Below are positions 25,660 to 37,892 of a stretch of 64,000 bases of DNA, in pieces. The notes beneath the pieces are model-generated. The model did not search any database. It saw only the letters and a program-made list of their open reading frames with translations, and had not been told where the DNA came from. The stretch's first letter is position 1. Each line of letters opens with the position of its first letter. This DNA comes from Prosopocoilus inquinatus (lineage: Eukaryota; Arthropoda; Insecta; Coleoptera; Lucanidae), in the NCBI GenBank assembly GCA_036172665.1, contig CM069870.1:57412212-57476211 (forward strand), given 5' to 3'. A program made the translations under genes and the position numbers.

Positions 25660-25889
25660 TGGTGTTTGGAAATCGCTAGTACAAAAAAAGCTATGGTATC
25701 TGGAGGTCTATGGTATCTAGAGGTCTTAAAAAATCCAAGAAATATGTAATAGTTTTTAATTTCTTTTTCAATAAAATAGCACTATGTCCGTCCACTCATT
25801 GTTCATTTCGGTAATAACAGGTGTGACTATTGTGACCCTAGGTCATTGTCTTTTGACTAAATTTTTATCTGGAAAACTAAAAGATTTTT

Positions 25890-26054
25890 GAAAAATTTTG
25901 TGCAAATCGCTTTTGATTGCAGCGAGAACCTCGAGCAGCCTCTGGACAGCTGTTTCAGCCCTGCTTGGAGCTTCTTCAGCAGAGACGTAGCTCGACATTC
26001 CCGCTGCAAACAAAAACGACTTGCCCAATTTATTCGCATTTGCTATTTTATCTG
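25890..26054 (-). mobile_element. Second short hammerhead-bearing retroelement, 12-bp target duplication
   Basis: A 165-bp insertion flanked by exact TAAAAGATTTTT at 25878-25889 and 26055-26066. Both ends align with the copy at 12062-12228: it starts GAAAAATTTTGTGCAAATCG and ends near TGCTATTTTATCTG. It splits one of the two long direct copies that flank the R1-like LINE, so it inserted after the LINE. The only short ORFs across it are chance readings. Confidence 0.85.
25931..25995 (-). ncRNA. Hammerhead ribozyme, intact core (second copy)
   Basis: Minus strand: TCGAGC/GCTCGA outer stem I; TCTCTG/CAGAGG inner stem I; CTGAAGA (25973-25979); stem II AGCTC/GGGCT, loop CAAGCA; GAAA (25953-25956); palindromic stem III CAGCTG (25947-25952); UC cleavage site (25946-25945). 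Compared with the 12.1-kb copy, the differences inside stems I and II swap Watson-Crick for wobble pairs and keep pairing. Confidence 0.88.
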
Positions 26055-26077
26055 TAAAAGATTTTTATTAGAATTTT

Positions 26078-28345
26078 CGAAAACGAAAAGCCGCGTGCTG
26101 GGACGACCTGAGACAGGAATTAGAAAGTGATATTTGGGGCAAAGCATATAAAATTGTCACCCATAAACTGTCTCTCCAGAGTGCAGCAAAACTCGACGCG
26201 GAGGAAGCGTGCAACCAGGCGAGGAAGCTGTTCCCGGAGGCAAAGGACAGAAGATGAGTGGCAAGAAAGAGGATGGTTCCCCAAGAAACACGCCCCCCTT
26301 TTATGGAGGAAGAGTTAATACGCGCGGCTAAGAGAATTAAACCGGTCAAGGCACCGGGACCAGATCAGGTTCCGCCAGAGGTAGTAAAGGCGGCAGTACT
26401 ATCTAATCCTGGGGTATTTCTAAGCGTCTATAACAGATGTTTGAAAGAAGGGTACTTCCCGAAGGAGTGGAAAAGAGCCAACCTGGCGCTGATAGAGAAA
26501 CCAAAGAAACAACCGCAAGAGGAGACCACACATAGACCGATTTGCCTCCTGGACGTCACCGGGAAGGTCTTAGAGACGCTCCTCAGAAATCGTTTGAGCG
26601 AGGAGATGGAGGCAAAAAATGTCTTACACGAGAACCAACATGGATTCCGGACTGGTCGATCGACGATTAGTGCGCTGAGTCAGATGCGAAGGATCGTCGA
26701 AGAGATTAGAACAAAGGCCGACAAGAACAGGCACTATTGCATCCTAGCAGCCCTGGACGTGAGGAATGCATTCAACACGGCCTCTTGGAGGCAGATCATG
26801 GGGGCCCTCCACAAATACAGCATTAGTGAGGGAATAAGAAGCATGATCGAGTCGTACCTCACGGACAGGGAAATAGTAATGGAAGGTGGAGAGAAGATGG
26901 GTCTCACCTGCGGGGTCCCACAAGGATCGGTGCTGAGACTGACCCTCTGGAATCTCATGTACAACAGGATCCTCGAACTGGACATGGGGCAAGGCGTGAT
27001 AAACATTGCTTACGCAGATGACCTGGCCGTGGTGGTCTCTGCCAGGACGGTGAGTTTGCTGGAAGAGAGAGCAGGGCTGACTGTGAAAAGAATTCAACAA
27101 GAATTGTGTATGATGAAGCTGGCCCTGGCCGGCAATCTCACCCGCAGAAGAATGAGGTTAGACGATGCTGAGGTGACATCCTCCAAGCAGGTACGATACC
27201 TTGGTGTGTATCTGGAAAAGGATTGGAGGATGACCGCGCACGTAAAGGAGGTAGCAACGAGGGCCCACAAGGCGTATGCGGCCCTGGCCAGATTGATGCT
27301 TAACGTTGGAGGCCCAAGGTTAGGAAAACTGTTGGCGACAGTGGTCTCCTCTATCATACTGTACGCAGCACCAGTATGGACGAACGCACTGAAATACGCG
27401 TATTTGGTACGAATGATGGAGAGAGTAAACAGGTTGGCAGCCGTGAGAGTGGCGTCAGCTTACAGGGCAGTCTCTACGGATGCCGTTCTGGTTGTGGCTG
27501 GAATCCCCCCATAAGACTGCAGATAGAGGAGCGGTCGAGAATTTACAAAGAAGGGCTCGGCGCGAGGGCCTTGGCCAGGAGTGAACTTTTACAGCACTGG
27601 CAAGAAAGCTGGAACGATTACCAGGGCTGGGCCAAGGTCTTCACCAAAGATGTGGGCAAATGGTGCAGTCTGAAGGGGGAATGGATTATTATGGGACGCA
27701 GGCGCTCACCGGACACGGCGCATACGGGAAGTACCTAAAGGAGTACAAAGAACTGGACTCGGCGAAGTGTTGGTTCTTTGAGGAAGTGAATGACACCCCA
27801 GAACACACTTTGTTCATTTGCCCGAGGTGGCAAGAGCGCGGGAGAGCGCAGCAGAAAATAGGGGCGGTAAACAAAGAAGATGTGCCCGACCTTTTATTAG
27901 AAGGAAATAAGCAATACAAAACCATTATGGAAATGCTGAGGAGTATAGTGATAGGCAAATGCCAAGAAGAATGCAGAAGGCAGCTAAAGCAAATGTAGTA
28001 AGAGGAAGGAGGCACTGGGGGCGAAGAGGCCAAGGAGGAGGAAAAAGAGCGAAGAGGACTAGCGGGAAGAAGAGGTGAGAAGAGGATAGAGGATGGGACG
28101 AAGACTCGAAGAGGATGGGTGAGAAGAGGAAGGAACAGGATGGGGAAAATAGGAGAAGGAACTACAAGGCACATGTGGAGGGAGAAGAAATGCCGAGAGG
28201 CGGTCCCTCTCTCCGCAGAACGGCAAAAGAGAAAAGGAGGTAGGCGCCCCGTACAGAAATTGCGGGGTGAATCCAACGCGCCTCTGGTGTAGATGAAACC
28301 GGAGGTGACTTTCGAAGATTCACTAAACCTCTATAAAAAAAAAAA
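26078..28345 (+). mobile_element. R1-like non-LTR retrotransposon, 5'-truncated
   Basis: A 2.27-kb LINE copy holding the reverse transcriptase and C-terminal part of ORF2, a purine-rich 3' region and an A-rich tail (about 28332-28345). The apurinic endonuclease part is missing. On both sides lie direct copies of about 100 bp of host sequence: 25820-25889 continuing at 26067-26077, and 28346-28450. It is inserted in a TIR element (25660-28520). Confidence 0.85.
26096..27998 (+). pseudogene. R1-like LINE reverse transcriptase, broken
   Basis: Reverse transcriptase of the R1/LOA-like LINE group. The frame starts upstream of a TGA at 26255-26257 (probably from TGG) and runs to TAA at 27514. Visible motifs are APGPDQVPPEVVK, NQHGFRTGRST, AALDVRNAFNTA, GVPQGSVL and the catalytic YADD in NIAYADDLAVVV. 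The reading then continues in a second frame (PPIRLQIEERSRIYKEGL) and a third (TQALTGHGAYGKYL), ending with a Cys/His region, EHTLFICPRW. Frameshifts lie near 27510 (a C run) and near 27680. The first expected Cys pair is only partly kept. At least one stop and two frameshifts make it non-functional. The clade is judged from motifs only. Confidence 0.88.
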
Positions 28346-28520
28346 AGTGTGACTGTTGCGACCCTAGGTCATCGTCAGTGGCGCAACAACAATTTTGACC
28401 AAATGTTTAGTAATTTTTATCTGGAAAACTAAAAGATTTTTATTAGATTTTTTTTGCTGATGACTGCAACTCACCATTATCAATTAATATTTTTTTTTAC
28501 TAGCAATTTCCCGAACACCC

Positions 28521-31007
28521 GGTAGATATGTATAACATTCAGAATTTTTTGATGTTGTAATGGTAAAATGCATATATTTTCCACTTAAACCACTTCTGCC
28601 ACTTCTGTGTACTTTGAACAGGATTAATTGAAGTGCTTTCATAACTACGTGTACTTAAAATTAATGAATTCATTTAATTAAAGCATTTTTTGCTAACCCG
28701 TTCTGACTTAATATGCTTTTAGTGCCTCCTCTGCTTACTTTATCATAAAGAACCGCTTTCTTTCACGCCTCGAGTGAATGACCAATAAAGAAAACAAAAG
28801 GTGTACTTACGCATTTGCCTCAAAGCGAGTGCAAAAGAAAAACGAAACGGTTCACGTTAATTACGAATGTTAAATACTGCCCGGGGTGAGTGTCGGAGAG
28901 GCTTTAGTTACCCCGTTGACACAATTTTAAAGAGCAGCTTTCACGCCTTCAACGAGCTTTTTATCGCGGAGGAAAATAAGCGCTCACCCGGGCTTTGTAG
29001 TTGTTTTTTTTTGTCCTGCGCTGAATTTTATGAACGTTAAGCAGGGTTACCGAGTTTATTTTTTTAAGTTAAACTTGAAGAGATCGCAAATTTCACAAAC
29101 TTAATTTTAATAAGACACATGGGATCTGCAGCAGATGACGTTGCTTTCCTGCTAACTTTAAAACAACTACCTGCTTCAATAATTGCATTTCATGATAGGT
29201 ACAGCAAACGAGATTTAAATTTAAATAAATATTACTTTCAATTGTGATGAACCTATTTTTATTTTATCTTAACAAAGACAAAATATTTTTTTTTTAATTT
29301 AAATCGTTATAGGAGGGCCATTAAGGTAATTTCGTTTACTAATTATTTGAATTTTATGAAAAAGAGTTTTCATTAATTTTCTGTCAAAATTCGTTTTATC
29401 GTTTTCTAAATTTACCTTATTAGCTAACCACTGTTTTATACTCCTATTTTAGATTAAAGTAAATATTTGTAAAAATTGAATTCCATCATGTTTTTCTTTG
29501 TTTTTTTTTCCTGTGTTGATGTATATTAGCTTTACTGAGGAACAAAAAATACAAGGACGTCGACAAATTACCTACACCGCCTACCTTACTCGCCTTCGGG
29601 AACTTATTCGAATTCAGATCGAACGATGCTGGGGTATGATTATTTGTTGTTTGATCAGAGACATTTTTTTCTCTTGTTGTCCTGAAATTTCGCTTTTACT
29701 GCGTAGCACGAGAATATGTGAATGTTTATACAATCTAACGGTAAATAATGCCGCGCTCTTCAGAAGTCAAAAGTGCAAAAATTATTTATTTGCTTGTTAG
29801 ACTTGTTTTTTCACAAATACGAATGGTTTATATTAATACATGGTTTTTAAGAATAACGTGACACAATGAGTTTACGCAAAGAAAAGTCTTACAGACACAC
29901 ACACTTACGTTATTTTGAAATGTTTTAGGAGAATGGCAAACGAAGGCGTTTAGTCAGCTTAATTAAAATATTTCTAATTCACATCTATCGATTCATTACA
30001 CTACACAATAAAAAAATTGTTTGTCGTGATTTTTGTGTTTGATCATGTTCAAAACGTTGGAAAATACATAAATCCTGGTTTATTGGTTACTGGTTTAATT
30101 CATTATGAAAGTTCCTACATCTTTCCAAACTTAAAATGGATGTGTCAAAGTTTGAATACCTCCTGTCACGTACCGAGGAAATCAAAATATTTGAAATCGA
30201 TATAAGAGTAAAGTACCTTTGCTTTCCAAGCTACCCGGAAATTTTATTTGGAAAAATTACTCAGAATTATTATAAGATCCTGCATCTCTAGTTTGGGAAG
30301 ATGCAGGAATTTTAATAAAGAATAAATTTTTCTGAGAAATAAATAACGAATTTTCCCACATGTAGCCAACTTTTTGTCGGTCATTGTATGTCGGGTGTTC
30401 CCCGTGATGTATTCACCCTTCCAGACTTCAAAAACTATTATTTGAGCACTGTAAACACGATTGTCTCTCATTTTAAACAATGAACTAAAGACATTCAAAG
30501 CCAAACAAAAGACTTTTTTTTATTTTTATTACCGCCTACTAGGTTTTATAAAAAAAAATATTTCCATATACAAAAACCTTGTTACGTTGTGTTATTTTTC
30601 CTTTTTTATTCTTAATTTCTTTCTCTACGAAAATTTCACTGTTTTCTTGGCGTTGCCATTTTCTCGCCAATTGTCGTAAATCACAACATAAATCTGATTA
30701 TAGATTGATAACTAAAAAAGATAAAAATTCTAGTGCTTTGGTACAACATTTTAAAGAAAAAATCATTTATTAGAACAGAACTAATACAAGAATTTTAAAA
30801 AAGAAACCAATTATCGTGCTAGATTATTCTTAGAACTATTTAATAGGAGTATTAAAAAAAAGCGGTAATTCTATGAATTTTAGGTTAGATACTCAAAATC
30901 TTAATTTGGCTGCTGAATATTTAATAAAATTTGATTTCACTCCTAATTCGTAATAACGTAATCCAAGGGTAATGATATTTTGAAATAATTTTCTAAATCT
31001 TGACTAC
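28521..31007. other. Intergenic, no feature supported
   Basis: AT-rich with a less AT-rich island at about 28840-29050. The ORF at 29498-29800 is not recognised. Confidence 0.5.
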
Positions 31008-31021
31008 CTGTAAAAATAAAT

Positions 31022-31430
31022 GCGAAGTATGATCACGACTGCTCAATTAAGGAATCAATTCTATAACTGGGCTGCAATCAAAAAAGGTTGATAGTAATAC
31101 TCTTTTAAAGTTCAACTGAACTTTCAGAAAATTATTTATTTTCTACAAAACAAATTTTAAAATTAATAATTAATAATAAGAACAATTTCACATGATTACT
31201 TACTCCTTAGTGAGTACACAAAGTTAAACTACTAGTTATAATAATAATAAATTTCATTAAGAATAAGTTTTAAGAATTAATTTTGAATTTTACATTTTTT
31301 GACAGCTAAATTATTTGCGAAATTTAGATAATCTTGATAAAGGAAATAAATTTTCCGAAAGCTCGGTTGAACTTTAAAAGAGTATTACTATCAACCTTTT
31401 TTGATTGTAGCCCAGTTATAGAATTGATTT
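31022..31430. mobile_element. Palindromic element, 14-bp target duplication
   Basis: A 409-bp insertion between exact copies of CTGTAAAAATAAAT (31008-31021 and 31431-31444). Arms at about 31051-31146 and 31346-31430 are inverted copies (for example CTATAACTGGGCTGCAATCA and its complement) around a 200-bp AT-rich spacer. The right arm contains CTTGATAA, a GGAAA/TTTCC hairpin and GAAAGCTCGG, a hammerhead-like layout. No coding sequence. Confidence 0.75.
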
Positions 31431-31586
31431 CTGTAAAAATAAATAAACTTCGTTTTTCGACAAATATTTTGAAATTTTTAACGTTATTTTACAATTTAGA
31501 ATGTAATTGCAAAATAAAAATATGTAAATTATTTTATTGTGAATGTAATTCAATCAATTTTAACCTTCCATTTGAAGTTCTTGCTC

Positions 31587-31620
31587 TGATGAAGGCAATA
31601 AAGATTGCCGAAAGCTAAGC
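31587..31620 (+). ncRNA. Hammerhead-like motif
   Basis: CTGATGA is followed by one A, a 5-bp stem GGCAA/TTGCC with loop TAAAGA, then GAAAGC. It looks like the hammerhead cores nearby, but the extra A and the lack of a visible UH cleavage site after stem III argue against activity. It lies 140 bp after the palindromic element ending at 31430. Confidence 0.45.
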
Positions 31621-32204
31621 ATATAAAATAAAAAAGTCTTTTACTAACCGCTTGCCCGATCATTTTTCAAAATAAGTTTATTAATTAAGTTATTACGAAT
31701 TTTATAAAATAATCTAGAAGTAACACTGAAAAAGAAATCATTGCTATTAACAGCTTGACAAATAAAACTCTGAAAGTTTTTGTCGAGAAAAATATTTAGA
31801 AAAAGGAAACATCCTTATTGGTAAGTTTTCAGAAAACACTAAGGGCCTGTTATACAAAGGAAGCTTAAATTGATGTTCAACTGAACCAGGTTCAGAGTGA
31901 ACAAGATCGCATCAATTTTTATTTATGAATGCATTAATTGTCGTACGTCCTTAAGTTCCTATGCGAATGTGTTTACTTTGAACCCAGTTATTATTATTTT
32001 ATTATTATAAAAAATTATTATAAAAAATTATGTGAGACAAATGATGACCAGAATTAAAAAGAGAAAAAAAGAAATGGATTCTATGTTATTGATAAAAATA
32101 TCAAAAGTCAAAAATGGACTGAGATTACAACCCATCGAGAGATCATCTAATTGTAAATAATATTTATTATTAAATTGAAAAAAGTTTTGTTATAAAGTAA
32201 ATCT

Positions 32205-32245
32205 TAGAAGTTCTGCAACATAGCTAACATCTTCATCAGACAAAT
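32205..32245 (-). ncRNA. Very weak hammerhead-like relic
   Basis: The minus strand has CTGATGA, then AGATG, TTAGCT and GCAGAAC. Only the first core block is intact and stem II is poor. Listed because of its similarity in layout to the other copies. Confidence 0.25.
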
Positions 32246-32694
32246 CTGAATTCCTGTTAATGCAGCTGAATTTGTATAAGAATGGAACATTGTTAATAGT
32301 TGCTTACGTGCAAGTGAATTTATATAACTAACTGGACGATTGTTCTTATGTATTTTAGGTAACTCATCTCTGATATACTTTAAGACACTTTTATTATTGG
32401 TTTTGCTTGGATAAGGCTGTATTTGTGCTAGAGCTGCGAGTATCTTGAAGATAATGATCCTACTAGTTTTTCAAATGCAAGATAATATCTTGTATTTAAA
32501 TACATTTTTGCAAGTATGTACGAAATAAAGATACTTTCAAAAAGAATTTATAACTTATATTTTAAATACTTAAATATTTAGGACATTTAAAAAAATTTAA
32601 GAAACTAAATATTATTTAGAATATCTATCGACCATTATGAGCTGAGATCGGCAGAAAAATGTCATGACTGCGCAATAGTCATTGCATTAATGCT

Positions 32695-32834
32695 CGGTTT
32701 TTCAATCACAAGTAAACCTTAACTCTAGGTTTGTTTTCATGGTAACAGGTACGAAGACAATTGTTTCTGAGGCAAACTGAAAGTTAACTAGGGGCAAACC
32801 GAAGGTTTTTAGTTAACTTGTGATTGAAAAATCG
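32695..32834. mobile_element. Small TIR MITE
   Basis: 140 bp. Inverted ends share TTTTTCAATCACAAGT and a following TAAC/TAAA-type tract. Non-coding. Confidence 0.65.
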
Positions 32835-35800
32835 TACGTAGATTGGCTAGCGTGAAACAACGTTTATCGTATTGTGTTCGTTGTGCTTGATATTAATGAT
32901 ATTTCACCGTCTTGGTTTGTGCTGCGAATAAAATCTAACAACAACTGACGTGGTTAATATGTTATGACGGAGTTGTTAGGACTCACTTGAATTTCTTTTT
33001 TATTACATACATTTAATTTATTATTATTTACGTAAATCGTCTGCTTCCTGATGCTGAAAATGATGCCTACGGTAACGGCGGACTGAAAATGCACTCTGCG
33101 CTTGGCTAATATTGACCTTGATATTTTGCTGCTCCTCTCTGGTCATGAGATAAGAGTGGATAAATCGATAAAAAATTCACTGAGGCGAAATTGCAGGCTG
33201 TATTGTACTATTTACTGCGTCTTGCTTATTTTCGGGAAAAAATATTATCATTAATATAATTATACAAGCGCAAAAGCATTTAACGGAAGTAAATGTAAAA
33301 TATTAATTTGTAAGTGTTGCTAATTTTGTACTCTAATTGATTGATCACCTTTTATTTTTATTTGTGAACAGAGGTGGTATAGTTATTTTCATGTTATTCT
33401 ATTTCTCTCTTCATACTGTATGGCATACATTAGTCATTCTGTACCAAAAGCCTTAAATTGAAAGAGATGTTAAATTTTGTTGTCGTGGTTAAATTTTAAC
33501 AGTGTGTTAACAAGTTACAGAACTGCCCCATAGGGAGGAAAATGTTTATAGCAAAAAAATATCTTTTTTTTTCAAAGTATTTAGATATCTTACATCTCAA
33601 ATGATTGCGTATTTTTTTGAAAAGTATCTTCAAATATTTACTTACAAAAGTATCTTAATATCTAAACAATTTTTAGAAGTATCTTTCCCGATTCTGATTT
33701 GTGCCAGCATACTTCCTGTCATATCTCTTAAGCCTTGTACATATGCATCCGTAGGTGTATCGACTCACCGCATGCACATTCAAGTCTGTACGAGACTTAA
33801 TATATATCCTTTGAACGGTATTAGAAGACCAACACGCTCTGGTTCGCATCATGTGCGTTCACAGGCTCCCGCGATTCTGGTCTGTACGCGGCTTTACTGT
33901 TAATCATTCATCTTTTGTCCTTTCATTATGGTGCGTTGGTTACAAATATTCAATTCCCAACAAAATTTGTAAAAAATAGTAATAGTTTTTTTTGTGCAAA
34001 ACTACGGTCATACTTTATATATACCGTATGATTTTTTTTTTAGATAAAGAGATATTATGAAAAACAAAACATTTGGTGTGATATTACTCAATACTTAAAA
34101 ATTTGCTATAGAATTCCCAGTAACTTTTTCTTGTAGTTTTTATTGTAGGCTTGCCACTTTTTCTGTCTGTACTATCTGCGTCTCGGAGTATTTTACTTTT
34201 CGTGGCCAACCTAAAGAAGGTATCTGTCTTTAAATTAGCTGTTGCGCTGTATTACTTATTACTGACACCAGAAGTAGCAATAACTTACAAAAAATTCAAT
34301 ATAGAAAGTTATAAATTACAAAATACAAGGTATTTAAGAAAAGGCGAAAACGATTCAGAACAGAATAAAATCAAAATAACACAATTAACTGCAACTGAGA
34401 GTAAACGATGATAATAAAATTTACAATAAACTGAAGTCTTTGAGAACATAAATAAACTGAATGAGTAAACAAACAAGGTTTGGAATGATAATTAAGGGCT
34501 TTGCAGCAAAAAATCAGCTAAACTTCATGAACCTGCATGTACATATGTATGAATGTTTTTTTTTTATACGTCTGGGTTTATATTTACGTCGGGAGAAATT
34601 CAATTTTCCGAGATTACATGCCACAATTAACAAACCACATGCCGATCACAGATTGCAAACGCATCTGAAACAGCAGGACACTGGAAAGAGTAAATTCATT
34701 AGTGTGACGCCGTGTTGTTCGACAAATAATTGGAGTGGAAAACACTGAAATAAAATACGCCCTCGAAAAGGACCGCTGGTTCCAGTACGCCCAACAAGTG
34801 TCATAATATCGCAGTCAATACACCAAGACTAGAAAGGGCTTGCGTGAAAGAAAAAATTACTTTCTCATGAGATGTGGTTGCCATATAATTTATGAATGTG
34901 TAATGAGCATCAGATAACAGAGAGAGAAATAATTGTTTCAGTTGCACGCGAAGTGGAAATGCAAATGTGAAAATGCATTTTTCTCGTGCACCCTTGACAT
35001 ATGTGTTTATAAATTCACTTATTCTTCTTCATGCATTTATGTACGAGAACGTGACCCATGAATATTTAATAACTATGATTTAACAGAAAATAATAAAGAA
35101 CTCACATACAAAAAAACTTGCATAATAGCTTTACGGTGAAGCTAAAACACCATTTTCAATAGCTATAAACTGTCAAGTCTACTAACATACTGAGGTTTCC
35201 CTTTTTTATTTTAAGTTATGCGTATAAAATGTCTTTGAAAATCGAAGTGTTTGTTGTTTCCCGCAACGGTAATTCTTGAAAAGCCAGAAGGATAAATTTC
35301 AGGAGGTTTCAGCACGTAGCAGTCGATGAACAAGCGTCAAGGGACTAGTACCGTTCTGTTCAAAGCTTACGAAAAGGGAGAGGCAAAAATAGCGGCGGAC
35401 AGTTTTTTTCTTGTACTTGTCGGAAGCGAAGTTAATAAATTTATATTACTACAAGAAACTCCAACGGAAGCAGCTCATCGCTCGTTACGTCTTCTTTGCG
35501 GATGTAGGTAGACGGATACGTTCCAGTTTCGAACACGGCTGGGAGAAAGACCCTTTTTTTTGGGGTGAAAGGATGTAGTACTTACACTCTTTTGGGCTCA
35601 AGTTTCTTGCCTAAAATACTGGAGGTGTTTATCATTTTGGTCAGACATGAAATAGTGGTTGCCTCTTTCACGAGGAGAGTTTTTTTTTAAACCGTATCAT
35701 ACATAAACAGAATTTCTGAAAATGAAAAATGAGATATTGAAAAGTCTTGAATTGAATAATAATCCAAGAACAGTCAATAATTATTGTAAACAGAAAACTA

Positions 35801-37892
35801 AAGTAAATATTACGTTATGATAATAACAACTTTTAAGAAAATTTAAGACAAATAACGATGAAAAATATAGTAAATTCAATGAAAAAATTAAAATAAAATA
35901 TTGTTGAGCTTAGAAAATAACAGAAAGAAAAGTGCTATTAACTTGAATTAACAAATATAAATGAAAACGCTATTGCAAGCCGATTAAAAAAAGTTTCCAT
36001 GGAAAAAACGAACAGTTAAAAAGACGTAATAAATTCGCTGAATTTAAATTATTCATGGAATGAAATCTCATCACAGTAGAAGAAACATCAAAATCATACA
36101 TTATTAAGTAGATTAGATGCATTGTTAAGTAGACTAGAAACCGAATATTACAGTTGTGTGTCGAAGAATGTCAGCAAACCAAATATTCTCTCTGTTTTAA
36201 TTTGTTTGGGCGCTATTTATTCCAATTACTTTTGCTTTCACATCCAATGTCACGTCACATATCGGAAAAGCTCGGATAATCTGGCCTTCGATAATTAGCC
36301 GGACAGCGAGGGGGCCCATAATTTACAAATTTAGGATTCGGGTTTTAATTCGCACTCGGCTCAATTAGCGTAAACATGACGTTAATGACATACTAGGTCA
36401 GTGGGTAATCTCATGCTTTTTGTTTAGTTTTCTGCTTGCTTTTTTGGCTTAATGGGTTTTTACGCTTTTAACGGGAAGCGGTTGGTCCTTTAAAATAAAT
36501 AAAAGAGGATCGAAATTACATATTTCAAACTACATTAATTCTAAAAGAAAACATTCATACACATGTTCAGTAGAGTAAATTTTAGCAAATTAATCATAAA
36601 TAAATATCATAAAGGTAAACTAAATTTTGCTATCCGTTCCTAAACCATATGGAGCTGAATCTTCCAATAAGATTGCCAACCCAAACTGAAGATTTCATTC
36701 ATCACGAAATTTCCAAAATTTCAACTTACGTAGCTGCACCAAATTAGAATTATATGCGCTCAATATCACAAATTGAAACCTAACCTAATTATTTTGCTAG
36801 CAAACATAGGCAATCGCTCTGTCGTTCTCCATGCAATGAGAAAATTCTCAATTTTCTGGAAGCTAATACTTATCAACAATTGTTATGTAGTACAACAGTC
36901 ACGTACAGTATATTCCTTAAAAGACTTGTTTGAAGTATCTCCAAAAGCCCCCATTAATTTCAATAAACTTTAATTGGTCATGACCTTAAAATTCTCTAAA
37001 TTTCATAATCTCCAAAGTATCCACAAATTCATATTACGATGCGAAATTTCGTTTATTATTATTATTATTATTATTATTATATCATTATTTAATGCAATAT
37101 TCAGGATTCAAATTCAATTGAATTGCATTTACATAACGTTTCGCGTTCCGACAATAAATTCCGGTGCATTCCTTTCTTAATAGCCGGTTAAAATTAAGTG
37201 TCGCTCAATGTTTTGCCTTTAGACAACAAACCACAGCCGTCCCATCTGGCATTATACTGAAGTTAATTACCCCAGCACTAAATTTTGCTACTACACTGCA
37301 CTCAATACACTAAAATCTATATTTCATGCAAAAACGTTACATAATAAATTAAGAATTTCACTCAAACTCTCCAATTTATCAGATAAAATCTTGTCAAAAG
37401 GACCGGTTCAAAATCTAAATTATCTGTAGATACACAAGATGTTTCAGTTAGTGTCGATGTTGGATAAAAACTACAGATTTCTCCTGTCTGTTCGAAATAA
37501 AAGAGGAATAACGGTTAAAATTTTAGACCTCACATAATTGAAGCTTGAGTCTTCACTTTGATCGATGATTTTGATGAATATTCTACGGTCACTAAAATAA
37601 ATAAGTAGAACGCTTACTTTGAAATTGAAAGTATGTATTTTGATCGGCATTCCTGTAACATTCTGAGCTCGAGTAGGAGAAACGTCTTCCATCAAAGTCT
37701 ATTAAATCCGAAGTCAATTTTCAGTTCCCATCGGATCGGTATTTTAACCAGAAAGTAAATGAATTGGTAATCACGTTCGCTGCACAGTTAAAGCTTCAAC
37801 CTGTATTTTAATCGACATTCTCTTTTAAGCTTAATTTCGATTCAAAACTCAAGCTTAATTTAAATCCAAAACTCTTGCTTAACCTCAATACA
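32835..37892. other. Intergenic, no gene supported
   Basis: AT-rich. Short ORFs (33601-33903, 34461-34748, 35326-35511) lack domains and were not accepted. The only repeat seen is the ATT microsatellite at 37050. Confidence 0.5.
37050..37082 (+). repeat. (ATT)n microsatellite
   Basis: About 33 bp of uninterrupted TTA/ATT units. The 68-codon ORF across it is low complexity. Confidence 0.9.

Larger units (their letters stand above)
25660..28520. mobile_element. Host TIR element split by the LINE
   Basis: The left end (25660, GGTGTTTGGAAATCGCTAGT) and the complement of the right end (28520, GGGTGTTCGGGAAATTGCTA) form inverted ends of about 25 bp, each leading into an A/T run. Without the inserted LINE and hammerhead element, about 400 bp of AT-rich non-coding sequence remains. 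Its superfamily was not identified. Confidence 0.6.

Noticed and set aside
26734..27357. Minus-strand ORFs opposite the LINE reverse transcriptase
   Set aside because: Shadows of the real plus-strand coding sequence with clear RT motifs.
27689..28276. 195-codon minus-strand ORF
   Set aside because: Antisense of the R1-like LINE's 3' part; Ser/Pro/Leu-rich by-product of its purine-rich tail.
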